Positions 8,068 to 16,229 of a DNA stretch of 26,195 nucleotides are shown one piece after another. The stretch lies in the NCBI GenBank assembly GCA_025924845.1, contig JAICHN010000012.1, positions 1-26,195 of the forward strand. The letters run 5' to 3'. Position 1 is the first letter of the stretch, and every line of letters begins with the position of its first letter. The stretch is from Chloroflexota bacterium. Lineage in GTDB: Bacteria > Chloroflexota > UBA5177 > JANWHV01. Below the pieces are notes generated by a model. The model ran no database searches. It was not told the DNA's origin and was given only the letters and a program-made list of their open reading frames with translations. A program made the translations under genes and the position numbers.

Positions 8068-8664
8068 ATGCAGCAATACCCTCCGCCTCAGTATGGCGCG
8101 CCCGTACCGGTGCAACCCACGCCCCCGCGTCGGAGTCGGCGCCGCTCGGCCATTGTCGAGATCATCGAAACTCTGGCCATCACCCTGCTGCTTTTTTTCG
8201 CCGCTCGCGCCTCCGTGCAGCCCTTTACCGTGCAGGGGCAGAGCATGGAGCCCAGTCTTCATAATCATGAATATATTCTGGTGGAGAAAGTGAGCTATTG
8301 GTTCCGGTCGCCGGAACGGGGTGACGTGGTGGTGTTCAGGTACCCCGGCGATCCCAGCGTGGATTATATAAAGCGCGTAATCGGCTTACCGGGCGATCAC
8401 GTGGTGGTGCAAAATGCCCACGTGTATATCAACGGACATCAGCTCAATGAGCCTTATATCGCCGCCCCGCCGGACTACAACGACAATAAGGTCATACCCA
8501 AGGGCTACCTCTACGTACTGGGTGACAATAGGCAAAATTCCAGTGATTCTCATGCCTGGGGTTTGCTGCCGCGCGGCAACATTATAGGGCGAGCCCTGGT
8601 CTCGTACTGGCCGGTCTCCGACCTGGGTATTCTGCACGAGCCCAGCTACCCTGGGGTGCATTAG
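8068..8664 (+). CDS. lepB: Type I signal peptidase
   Basis: 198-residue membrane serine protease that cleaves signal peptides from exported proteins. A Pro/Gln-rich and then Arg-rich N-terminus (1-27) precedes one transmembrane helix (about 29-47). The catalytic Ser59 lies in GQSMEPSL and the general base Lys102 in YIKRVIGLPGD. Box E is GDNRQNSSDS (152-161). This Ser-Lys dyad and box order are those of Gram-positive-like SPase I with a single N-terminal anchor. ATG 8068 is chosen for AAAGGAG nine bases upstream. It lies 64 bases downstream of tRNA-Arg with no evident terminator between. The secreted CAP-domain protein encoded at 14092-15225 is a plausible substrate (inference). Confidence 0.96.
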   Translation: MQQYPPPQYGAPVPVQPTPPRRSRRRSAIVEIIETLAITLLLFFAARASVQPFTVQGQSMEPSLHNHEYILVEKVSYWFRSPERGDVVVFRYPGDPSVDYIKRVIGLPGDHVVVQNAHVYINGHQLNEPYIAAPPDYNDNKVIPKGYLYVLGDNRQNSSDSHAWGLLPRGNIIGRALVSYWPVSDLGILHEPSYPGVH

Positions 8665-8668
8665 TCGG

Positions 8669-8690
8669 GCCTTGCCGCCGACAGCAAAGC
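8669..8690 (-). terminator. Weak hairpin between the convergent lepB and HAD genes
   Basis: GCCTTGC (8669-8675) and GCAAAGC (8684-8690) form a seven-base stem with one G-U pair when transcribed from the minus strand, starting two bases after the HAD stop codon. There is no U-run. It is weaker than the hairpins at 10622 and 20311. Confidence 0.3.
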
Positions 8691-8692
8691 CT

Positions 8693-9370
8693 TTAGCCTG
8701 CCTGCGCCCCGGCGACGAACCTCTCCCATTGGGCCAACGGCCAGGTCAGCGCGTTAAGATCGTCCACCACCAGGTCCGCGCCGGCGAGGGCCGCGGCCGG
8801 CCAGGTGCTCGCTAAACCGACGGCGTGCATGCCGCCTGCCTTGGCGGCCTGCAGGCCCGCCGGCGCGTCCTCCAGCACGACGCAGAGGGCAGGATCCATG
8901 CGCAGTTCCGCGGCGGCGCGCAGAAAGATGTCGGGAAAGGGCTTCCCGTTCGCCACCTGCCGACGCGATACACGCACCGGAAACAGCGCCTCCAGCTCGA
9001 TCGCGCGCAGGACAAAGCTGATATTCTCGGGCGGCGCGGAGGTGCCGATCGCCTGTGGAACACCGAGCGCGTGCAGATGCTCGGCCAGCCGTCCGGCGCC
9101 GGGCATGGTGCCGATCGTGCCTCCCGTCTCTTCGCGAAAGAGCCGTTCCTTGTGCTCGTCGAGACGGTCGATCTCCGCCGCGTCCAGGTCGGCCCCGAGC
9201 AACATCTGTAGAATGTCTGAATTACCCAAACCGAAGGTCGGCTTGAATTGCTCCCAACTCAGATCGCGCCCATGCTCGCGACACAGCGCCTGCCAGGCCC
9301 TGAAGTGCGCCTGCTCGGTGTCGGCTAATGTGCCGTCCAGATCCCAGATCACCGCGACCCCTGCCCCCAC
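8693..9370 (-). CDS. HAD-superfamily phosphatase/phosphomutase, beta-phosphoglucomutase-like
   Basis: 225-residue HAD hydrolase, subfamily IA. Motif I DLDGTL (10-15) supplies nucleophile D10 and acid/base D12. A helical cap follows (about 20-85). Motif II is GTSAPP with S111, motif III K143 in NGKPFPD, and motif IV EDAPAG (167-172). The cap and the KPFPDIF segment are those of the beta-phosphoglucomutase/phosphoglycolate-phosphatase-like group, so a sugar phosphate is the likely substrate, but the exact one cannot be read. The start is GTG 9370 with GGGAG six bases upstream. It stands alone: convergent with lepB, divergent from the flavoprotein gene at 9525. Confidence 0.87.
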   Translation of the reverse strand: MGAGVAVIWDLDGTLADTEQAHFRAWQALCREHGRDLSWEQFKPTFGLGNSDILQMLLGADLDAAEIDRLDEHKERLFREETGGTIGTMPGAGRLAEHLHALGVPQAIGTSAPPENISFVLRAIELEALFPVRVSRRQVANGKPFPDIFLRAAAELRMDPALCVVLEDAPAGLQAAKAGGMHAVGLASTWPAAALAGADLVVDDLNALTWPLAQWERFVAGAQAG

Positions 9371-9470
9371 ACCCGTCTCCCGACTCCACTACGCTGCACT
9401 GGAGCCTTGTCGCTCCGTGCTCAATGTACCCCATTGCCGTGCATGGGAAGCCTGGTACATATGGTAGGCT

Positions 9471-9493
9471 GAGAAGGAGATTCGATGCAGTGA
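9471..9493 (+). other. Strong ribosome-binding site followed by a two-codon ORF (ATG CAG TGA)
   Basis: GAGAAGGAGA (9471-9480) is the strongest Shine-Dalgarno-like sequence in this spacer, and an ATG follows at 9485 at a suitable distance, but the frame closes after one further codon (TGA 9491-9493). The flavoprotein start at 9525 is in another frame, 31 bases on. It could be a minimal leader ORF, a decayed start, or chance. The rest of the spacer 9371-9524 shows only weak promoter-like boxes (TTGCCG at 9434 for plus; TACATT at 9428-9423 for minus). Confidence 0.35.
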
Positions 9494-9524
9494 GGTTGCT
9501 GTAGGTCACAGCGGGAAGGTATTG

Positions 9525-10634
9525 ATGACTATCGCGGAAGAACCACCGGTGCTTGCCGATAAACCAATCGGCCGGACGGCAATCGTGGAGACGGCGGCGC
9601 GCCTTGGCGCTGAGGATCTGGCGCCGCGGGCGGCGGTAACCGACCTCGGGGCAATGCCGCCGCGCGAGAACTTTGTCGCCCTCGCCCAAGCCGGCCTGCT
9701 GGGGCTAAGTATTCCGGCACGTTTTGGCGGCCTGGAGGCTGATGCGATCACGCGGCTACGCGTACTGGAGACGCTCAGCCGCTATTGCGCGGCCACCCCT
9801 TTTCTCTTTACGCAGCACCTCGGCGTCTGCGCCTCGGTGGCGGCTGGGGGCTCGGCCCTGGCGCCGCACATTTTGCCTCGGCTGGCGACGGGCGAACTGC
9901 TGGCCGGTATCGGCGCTTCACAACTCCGCCGCGCCGGCGCGCCCCAAATGCGGGCGCGGAAGACGGTAGGCGGTTACATCCTGGACGGTTCCGTACCCTG
10001 GGCCTCGGGGTATGGGCTGATGACGCACCTTGCCCTCGGCGCGACCAACGAGGACGGACTGCCTTTGTTCTTCTGGGTACCGTTCAAGGCCGCTCCGGGG
10101 ATCTCTTTCGGCGAGGTGCAAGATATGGTCGTCATGCGCTCAGCCTCCACCGTACCCGTACTCTGCCGGGAGTTGTTTGTAGGGGATGACGCGCTGATTG
10201 GCGATGATAGCGGCGGCTACTGGCGAGCCCAGCATGGCGGAGCGCTCAGTGGTCCCGCCGCCTTTTTGCTCGGCATCGGGGCTGGCTGCCTCGACGGCTT
10301 ACGTGTCGCCCTCGCCCGTTCCGAGGGACCGGGCCAGAAAGAGCATCTTGCCGACCTGGAGCACACCCTTGAGGCGCATCGAGACCGGTTCCACGAATTG
10401 ACCAGGCGCTTCGTGGAGGGCGGTCGCGATGAAGAGGTGTTGGATGCCCTTCTGGAGATTCGGGTCCAGGTGAGCGCCTTTGTACTGCGTCTGGCGACCA
10501 TTGCCATCGCGGCCGAAGGGGGTAGGGCGCATCTGCGCGGCAATCCGGCCCAGCGGCACCTGCGCGAGGCGTCCTTCTTCCTCACCGGCACGGTAAATCA
10601 ATCGATGCGTGAAGCGTTGATCAGGGGCTTGTAG
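9525..10634 (+). CDS. Acyl-CoA-dehydrogenase-fold flavoprotein
   Basis: 369 residues with the acyl-CoA dehydrogenase layout: an N-terminal helical domain with AGLLGLSIPARFGG (56-69), a central beta domain with GYILDGSVPWASG (150-162), and a C-terminal helical bundle (about 235-369). The C-terminus carries NPAQRHLREASFF (340-352) and lacks a recognisable GGxGY...E segment that supplies the base in fatty-acid dehydrogenases, so a flavin-dependent monooxygenase or other non-classical member (DszC/HpaH-like group) is as likely as a true dehydrogenase. The substrate is unknown. ATG 9525 is chosen for GGGAAGG five bases upstream, though TTG 9522 is possible. It is monocistronic, and its stop codon lies inside the terminator-like hairpin shared with tpiA. 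Confidence 0.8.
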   Translation: MTIAEEPPVLADKPIGRTAIVETAARLGAEDLAPRAAVTDLGAMPPRENFVALAQAGLLGLSIPARFGGLEADAITRLRVLETLSRYCAATPFLFTQHLGVCASVAAGGSALAPHILPRLATGELLAGIGASQLRRAGAPQMRARKTVGGYILDGSVPWASGYGLMTHLALGATNEDGLPLFFWVPFKAAPGISFGEVQDMVVMRSASTVPVLCRELFVGDDALIGDDSGGYWRAQHGGALSGPAAFLLGIGAGCLDGLRVALARSEGPGQKEHLADLEHTLEAHRDRFHELTRRFVEGGRDEEVLDALLEIRVQVSAFVLRLATIAIAAEGGRAHLRGNPAQRHLREASFFLTGTVNQSMREALIRGL

Positions 10635-10656
10635 GATGTGATCCTACAAGCCCCTG
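10622..10656. terminator. Perfect 16-bp hairpin between convergent flavoprotein and tpiA genes
   Basis: Arms 10622-10637 and 10641-10656 are perfect inverted repeats around the loop GTG. The left arm contains the TAG stop (10632-10634) of the flavoprotein gene. The plus strand continues CTTTGGG; no proper U-run exists on either side. Its position between two convergent stops makes a bidirectional terminator or 3'-end stabiliser likely. The CTTTGG following the stem recurs at the hairpin at 20311-20357. Confidence 0.8.
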
Positions 10657-10663
10657 CTTTGGG

Positions 10664-11434
10664 CTAGGGGAGAGCGGCGCCGACGATACGCGCGAACTCC
10701 TCCGGCTTAAGGCTGGCTCCGCCGACGAGGGCGCCGTCGATCTCGGCCAACTTCAGAAACTCCGCCGCGTTCGTACCGTTGACGCTGCCTCCGTATTGGA
10801 TACGTACCGCCTGGGCCGACTCTACTCCGCACATCGAGGTCAGCACCTCGCGGATCATCGCCGCCACTTCGTTCGCGTCACCGCCGGAGGCGGTTTTCCC
10901 GGTGCCAATCGCCCAGATCGGCTCGTAGGCCAGGACGATCGTCCGCAGTTCCGCGGGGGCAATATCGTGTAGGGCGCCGCGCACCTGGAGCGCCACCCAG
11001 GCATGAGTCTCGCCGGCTTCGCGCTGCGCCAATGACTCGCCCACACAGACGATCGGCGTCAAGCCGTGAGCCAGAGCGGCCCGCACCTTGCGATGGACAT
11101 GATCGTCGGTTTCACCGAAGTATTGCCGTCGCTCCGAATGCCCGAGGATCACATACCGGCACCACGAGGCAAGCATCAGGGGCGACACCTCCCCGGTGAA
11201 CGCACCCTGGTCCTGCCAGTACATATTCTGCGCTCCCAGGGCGACGGACTCGCCCACGGCGGCATGGACGCCCTCCAGGGCGACGAATGGGGGACAGATT
11301 ACTACTTCAACCGCCGCTCGGGTCGACAAGGGAATGGCCGCCATGGTGCGGGACGCCAGATCCCGGGCTTGACCTGGAGTCGTATGCATCTTCCAGTTCG
11401 CGGCGACGATAGGCTTGCGTGTCGGAGCGCTCAT
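10664..11434 (-). CDS. tpiA: Triose-phosphate isomerase
   Basis: 256-residue cytoplasmic TIM-barrel enzyme interconverting dihydroxyacetone phosphate and glyceraldehyde 3-phosphate. Seen: substrate-binding N13 and K15 in AANWKMH, catalytic His99 in ILGHSERR, catalytic Glu171 in AYEPIWAIGTGKTA including the flexible loop 6, and YGGSV (214-218) plus GALVGGASL (234-242) for phosphate binding. Length is normal. ATG 11434 overlaps the pgk stop as ATGA, so translation is coupled; the open frame upstream to 11749 is antisense-like sequence inside pgk. It is the last gene of gap-pgk-tpiA. Confidence 0.98.
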   Translation of the reverse strand: MSAPTRKPIVAANWKMHTTPGQARDLASRTMAAIPLSTRAAVEVVICPPFVALEGVHAAVGESVALGAQNMYWQDQGAFTGEVSPLMLASWCRYVILGHSERRQYFGETDDHVHRKVRAALAHGLTPIVCVGESLAQREAGETHAWVALQVRGALHDIAPAELRTIVLAYEPIWAIGTGKTASGGDANEVAAMIREVLTSMCGVESAQAVRIQYGGSVNGTNAAEFLKLAEIDGALVGGASLKPEEFARIVGAALP

Positions 11435-12618
11435 GAGCGGTCCTCGAGCGCCGCGACGCCGGGCAAGGTTTGTCCTTCCAGAAACTCCAGCGTGGCGCCG
11501 CCGCCGGTAGACACGTGGGTCATCTTGGCGGCCAGGCCCTGGCTTTCCAGGGCGGCCACTGAATCGCCGCCTCCCACAACGGTCACGGCGCCGCTGCGGG
11601 CCAGGAATGCCGCTACGGCATTGGTGCCGGCCGCGAAGGCGTCCATCTCGAAGACGCCCATCGGCCCATTCCATAGAATCGTTTGGCATTCGGCCAGGGC
11701 TTGCTCGTAGACTCGCACCGTATCGGGACCGATATCCATGATGCGCCAACCGTCCGGCACCTCGGCGATGGGCACAATCGCCGTTTTGGCGTCGGCGGCG
11801 AAACGGTCGGCGATGACGGCGTCCACCGGCAGATAGATCCGCGCATCGCCGGCTGCCGCCGCCGCTTCCAGTGCCCTGGCCTCTTCAATGAGGTCGTCCT
11901 CTACCAACGAGTCGCCGATGGCCAGGCCGCGCGCCTTGAGGAAAGTGCCTACCATGCCGCCGCCGATCAATAATCCGTCCACTCGATGCAGAAGGTGGCG
12001 CAGCACGCCAAGCTTCGTGGAGACCTTGGCGCCGCCGATGATGGCGGCGAACGGGCGGCGCGGGTTGGAGATCAATCCGTCCAGCATCTCCAATTCGCGT
12101 TGCATGAGGAGGCCGGCTACGGCCGGCAAGTAGTGGGTGACTCCCTCGGTCGAGGCATGGGCGCGATGAGCGGTGCCGAAGGCATCATTGACATAAATAT
12201 CAGCCAATTTGGCCAACTGAGCGGCGAAGGCGGGATCGTTCGCCTCCTCCTCCGGATGGAAGCGCAGGTTCTCCAGGAGGAGCATCTGGCCCGGCTGGAG
12301 CTGCTTGACCATTGCCTCTACCTCGGGTCCGACACAATTGGGGGCCACGGGGATTTCCTGGCCCATAATCTCGGAGAGCCGCGCCGCGATGGGGGCCATG
12401 CGGTACTTCTCGTTGACCTTGCCCTTGGGCCGACCGAGATGCGACATCAGGATCATACGCGCCCCGTGAGTGCGCAAATATTGTAGGGTCGGCCGTACCG
12501 CGCGCAACCTGCTGTCGTCGGTGACGTTCCCCTGTTCGTCCTGGGGGGCGTTCAGATCCAGGCGCACGAGTACCCGCTTCCCCTGGACCTCCAGGTCGCG
12601 GGCGGTTCGTTTGATCAC
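11431..12618 (-). CDS. pgk: Phosphoglycerate kinase
   Basis: 395-residue glycolytic kinase making ATP from 1,3-bisphosphoglycerate. N-domain motifs: RVLVRLDLNAP near residues 15-25 (usually RVDFNVP), SHLGRPKG, ENLRFHPEEEAND, and VNDAFGTAHRAHAST. C-domain motifs: GGAKVSTKLGVL, GGGMVGTFLKA, NGPMGVFE, and the nucleotide loop GGGDSVAAL followed by STGGGATLEFLEG. GTG 12618 is chosen because AGGAG lies eight bases upstream and the protein then begins as PGKs usually do; a GTG nine bases further upstream would lie against the ribosome-binding site. The 145-base spacer after gap contains a small GC-rich inverted repeat (CCGGCGC, 12654-12660, with 12667-12673) in the leader, of unknown importance. Confidence 0.98.
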   Translation of the reverse strand: MIKRTARDLEVQGKRVLVRLDLNAPQDEQGNVTDDSRLRAVRPTLQYLRTHGARMILMSHLGRPKGKVNEKYRMAPIAARLSEIMGQEIPVAPNCVGPEVEAMVKQLQPGQMLLLENLRFHPEEEANDPAFAAQLAKLADIYVNDAFGTAHRAHASTEGVTHYLPAVAGLLMQRELEMLDGLISNPRRPFAAIIGGAKVSTKLGVLRHLLHRVDGLLIGGGMVGTFLKARGLAIGDSLVEDDLIEEARALEAAAAAGDARIYLPVDAVIADRFAADAKTAIVPIAEVPDGWRIMDIGPDTVRVYEQALAECQTILWNGPMGVFEMDAFAAGTNAVAAFLARSGAVTVVGGGDSVAALESQGLAAKMTHVSTGGGATLEFLEGQTLPGVAALEDRS

Positions 12619-12763
12619 CTTCGGCACTCCTCTCCGCGCACATGAGCTATAGCCCGGCGCGTGACGGCGCCGGCGGCGTTGCAGTGTCCGGCCCCCTTGC
12701 CGCGGGCGGCCTGAGCGACCGCACGGCATGGAGACCAGGACGTGAACTGAAAGCTACGCCGAA

Positions 12764-14091
<1,328 letters not shown>

Positions 14092-15225
14092 TCAGGGGAG
14101 CACGAAATCCACGGTCAATGTGTAATTGGTGTTCAGGCTGGCCACCCCAATCCCGGCCATGGTAAAGTTGCCCAAAATCGCCCAGCGATGGGCCGGGCTC
14201 TCCATGAGCCCAAAAATGATCTCGCCCATGGTCTGGCCCAGGCCGATATCCTCGGCCACCGCCTGAAAGGAAACGCCGGACGCCTTCACTCGCTGCGCCG
14301 GCGTGGAGCCGTTGGACCCGATGTGGGCATGTTGAGCGATGAAACCGCCCCGCGCTACGTCGTCGCTGTGCGCTTGCGTCTCGCGCATCAGCCGATTGTC
14401 CTCCTTAAGCGGCGGTAACTTCGCCCGGGCGCGCTGCTCATTGAGATCCTTGAAAGCCAGCGCTCTGACCTGATCGACGGTGAGCCCGGCTGTGTCGGCC
14501 ACATAGGGCGGCGGCGCGGCGGGCGGCTGGAAACCGACGCCCGCGAAGATTGGCAGCTTGATCAGGGCGAATCCCGCGGCGGCGTTGATTTCGACCAGAT
14601 AGCGGCCCGGTCCATAATGGATGGGCACCTGGCAAACGAACACTTTTCCCTGGCGCTTTAAGCGGGTGAGAATGACCCGTCCATTGGGCAACTGGATTGC
14701 AGCTCTGGTCTCCAGGGCGTCGGTGGCCGAGCCGATCAGGGTAAGGTTATGGGGAGTCGCCGACTGCAACTGATTCACCGGCACGATCTTGACCGCGTTG
14801 TCCGCGCTGACGAAGGCGCCTGCCAGGGCCAGCTTGCCACAGAACGAGAAGGCGGCCAACCCGCTTAATACGCCCCCTCCGGCGGCGGAGACCGTGACGA
14901 GGTCCGAACTCTGGTAACCGGGCGCGGCGGCGCGGAGGAACACTCGCTCGGCCGGTGCCAGCGACAGGTGGAAAGTGCCATCCGCGTCCACGCGAGCCCA
15001 GGTACCGACGGCGCCGACTTCCGCGTTGGCGATGGGCTGATTGGTCCCCAACGCGCACACCTGGCCGGTAAGGGTCAGCTGATCGTGCGCCGAACCGGCC
15101 TTGCTCACTCCGGTACCCAGCGGAACCAGGAGGGCGGCTACCAGGGGGAGAGCGAGGAGCTTCCGCGCCGCCCTCCGTGCGTTGAAGATTCCAGGGCAGG
15201 CGGTTCGCGGACTGGGCTCACGCAT
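14092..15225 (-). CDS. Secreted CAP (SCP/PR1) domain protein with N-terminal beta-sandwich domain
   Basis: 377 residues. A basic N-terminus (R17-K22) and hydrophobic core (23-40) form a signal peptide, probably cleaved after an Ala near 43-46. Residues about 50-135 look like a carboxypeptidase-regulatory/transthyretin-like beta domain (LTGQVCALGTNQPIANAEV, VDADGTFHLSL). A middle region (about 140-230) resembles another beta domain, and a Pro-rich linker (232-241) leads to a CAP domain (about 255-377). CAP cavity residues are visible: H286 in AHSDDVARGGF, E325 in AEDIGLG and H346 in SPAHRW, followed by LGNFTMAGIGVA. The extracellular function of bacterial CAP proteins is mostly unknown. ATG 15225 has GAGG seven bases upstream. 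The promoter side holds the 26-bp tandem repeat. Confidence 0.85.
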   Translation of the reverse strand: MREPSPRTACPGIFNARRAARKLLALPLVAALLVPLGTGVSKAGSAHDQLTLTGQVCALGTNQPIANAEVGAVGTWARVDADGTFHLSLAPAERVFLRAAAPGYQSSDLVTVSAAGGGVLSGLAAFSFCGKLALAGAFVSADNAVKIVPVNQLQSATPHNLTLIGSATDALETRAAIQLPNGRVILTRLKRQGKVFVCQVPIHYGPGRYLVEINAAAGFALIKLPIFAGVGFQPPAAPPPYVADTAGLTVDQVRALAFKDLNEQRARAKLPPLKEDNRLMRETQAHSDDVARGGFIAQHAHIGSNGSTPAQRVKASGVSFQAVAEDIGLGQTMGEIIFGLMESPAHRWAILGNFTMAGIGVASLNTNYTLTVDFVLP

Positions 15226-15254
15226 TCAACGCCTCATCTCAGCATATCAACCTG

Positions 15255-15306
15255 TGTACAAGCATCGTACACCCTTCTTTTGTACAAGCATCGTACACCC
15301 TTCTTT
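15255..15306. repeat. Perfect tandem duplication of a 26-bp unit with internal palindrome
   Basis: Copies at 15255-15280 and 15281-15306 are identical and directly adjacent. Each unit begins with the inverted repeat TGTAC-N7-GTACA (15255-15271 and 15281-15297) and ends in CCCTTCTTT. The array starts 30 bases upstream of the CAP-gene start and lies 12 bases before the candidate mgtC promoter. A -10-like TATGCT for the CAP gene (minus 15246-15241) abuts it without a good -35, which suggests paired operator or activator sites. No gene overlaps it. Confidence 0.85.
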
Positions 15307-15318
15307 GTTGGCAATCCA

Positions 15319-15347
15319 TAGCCAAGACGGCTCTACTCCCCTACACT
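15319..15347 (+). promoter_or_regulatory. Candidate mgtC promoter
   Basis: TAGCCA (15319-15324) and TACACT (15342-15347) are 17 bases apart, each with four consensus matches. This gives a leader of about 60 bases. It lies just downstream of the tandem palindromes. Confidence 0.33.
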
Positions 15348-15413
15348 TATCAGGCATGGGTGCTTCGGCATGCCGGCGGAGAGGAAGGCTACCGGGACGG
15401 AGGTGATGTCGCC

Positions 15414-16109
15414 ATGTCGTTCCAACTCTATGTCGAGCTAACCGGACGGCTCCTTCTCGCCCTGGTCCTTTGCGGGGCGATCGGCATACAGCGCACTCTA
15501 AGTGGGAAGGAGGCTGGGCTGCGCACCCATATTTTGGTGGGTGCGGGCGCGGCGCTGATCACCATGGTCTCGGCGTATGCATTCCCCGGATGGCCGGCCG
15601 GTGCATCGAGAGATCCCACCCGCGTGGCAGCGCAGATCGTCTCGGGGATCGGCTTCATCGGCGGCGGCATGATCCTCAAGGAAGGGCTGACCGTACGTGG
15701 CCTGACCACGGCGGCCGGGATCTGGGCCGTGGCGGGGGTGGGCATGGCCGTGGGTAGCGGGTTAGAGCCGCTGGCTATCATCACTACCTTGCTGTTGTTG
15801 CTCACCCTGTCGGTGCTGAGCCCGCTTGAGAATAAACTGCCGGAGCGGCACCGTACCCACTGGATTCTCACCTTCTCCGTGGCCGACCCGGCCCGCCTTC
15901 ATGACGTTCACGAGGCGCTCAAGAAACATTGTCCCAGTATTCATTTGACTGCGTTCGAGACGCCCCCCGACGGCTCCGGTGTAGTTGTGACCTATGAGTT
16001 GTCGTCAGCCACCCGATTCGACGTGGTTCACACATCGAGTGAGTTGATCGCCCACGGTGCCTCGGCCCCTTGTTGGAAGGCCGATTCCTACGGGGAGGAC
16101 CTTTCGTAA
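15414..16109 (+). CDS. MgtC/SapB family membrane protein
   Basis: 231 residues with four or more hydrophobic segments (about 10-27, 38-56, 72-88, 97-115, 118-135) and a soluble ACT-like C-terminal part (about 148-231). The family pattern GAIGIQR followed by GKEAGLRTHILVGAGAAL (21-48) and VSGIGFIGGGMILKEG (76-91) is clear. MgtC-type proteins are linked to magnesium limitation and, in pathogens, to survival in macrophages and inhibition of F-type ATP synthase; in free-living bacteria the role is not settled. ATG 15414 has GGAGGTGA upstream. It stands alone between the divergent CAP gene and sucA; no M-box riboswitch was recognised in its leader. Confidence 0.9.
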   Translation: MSFQLYVELTGRLLLALVLCGAIGIQRTLSGKEAGLRTHILVGAGAALITMVSAYAFPGWPAGASRDPTRVAAQIVSGIGFIGGGMILKEGLTVRGLTTAAGIWAVAGVGMAVGSGLEPLAIITTLLLLLTLSVLSPLENKLPERHRTHWILTFSVADPARLHDVHEALKKHCPSIHLTAFETPPDGSGVVVTYELSSATRFDVVHTSSELIAHGASAPCWKADSYGEDLS

Positions 16110-16133
16110 GGGCAATCCACCCATTTTCTCGCT

Positions 16134-16160
16134 ACACTGAAGTGTCGCTCTTGTTAAAAT
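16134..16160 (+). promoter_or_regulatory. Candidate sucA promoter with overlapping palindrome
   Basis: TAAAAT (16155-16160) is a good -10 box. The expected -35 region is poor but coincides with the perfect inverted repeat ACACT-GA-AGTGT (16134-16145), as at promoters needing or blocked by a bound regulator. Transcription would start near 16167, leaving a leader of about 63 bases before ATG 16230. Confidence 0.4.
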
Positions 16161-16229
16161 GAGGGGGATCGCGCTCACCCGCGCTAGGGGGAGAACCTAC
16201 TCGCTGATGAGCTAGGTGAGTAAACGCCA

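Noticed and set aside
11435..11749. N-terminal extension of tpiA upstream of 11434
   Set aside because: The extra sequence reads pgk in another frame and is Arg/Gly-rich; ATG 11434 gives the canonical protein and overlaps the pgk stop.
15255..15306. Tandem repeat as a minimal CRISPR array
   Set aside because: The two units are directly adjacent without a spacer, and no cas gene is nearby; an operator duplication fits better.
16204..16229. CTGATGAG followed by TAAAC in the sucA leader, like a hammerhead ribozyme core
   Set aside because: The required GAAA and the three helices cannot be formed; the resemblance is limited to one short string.
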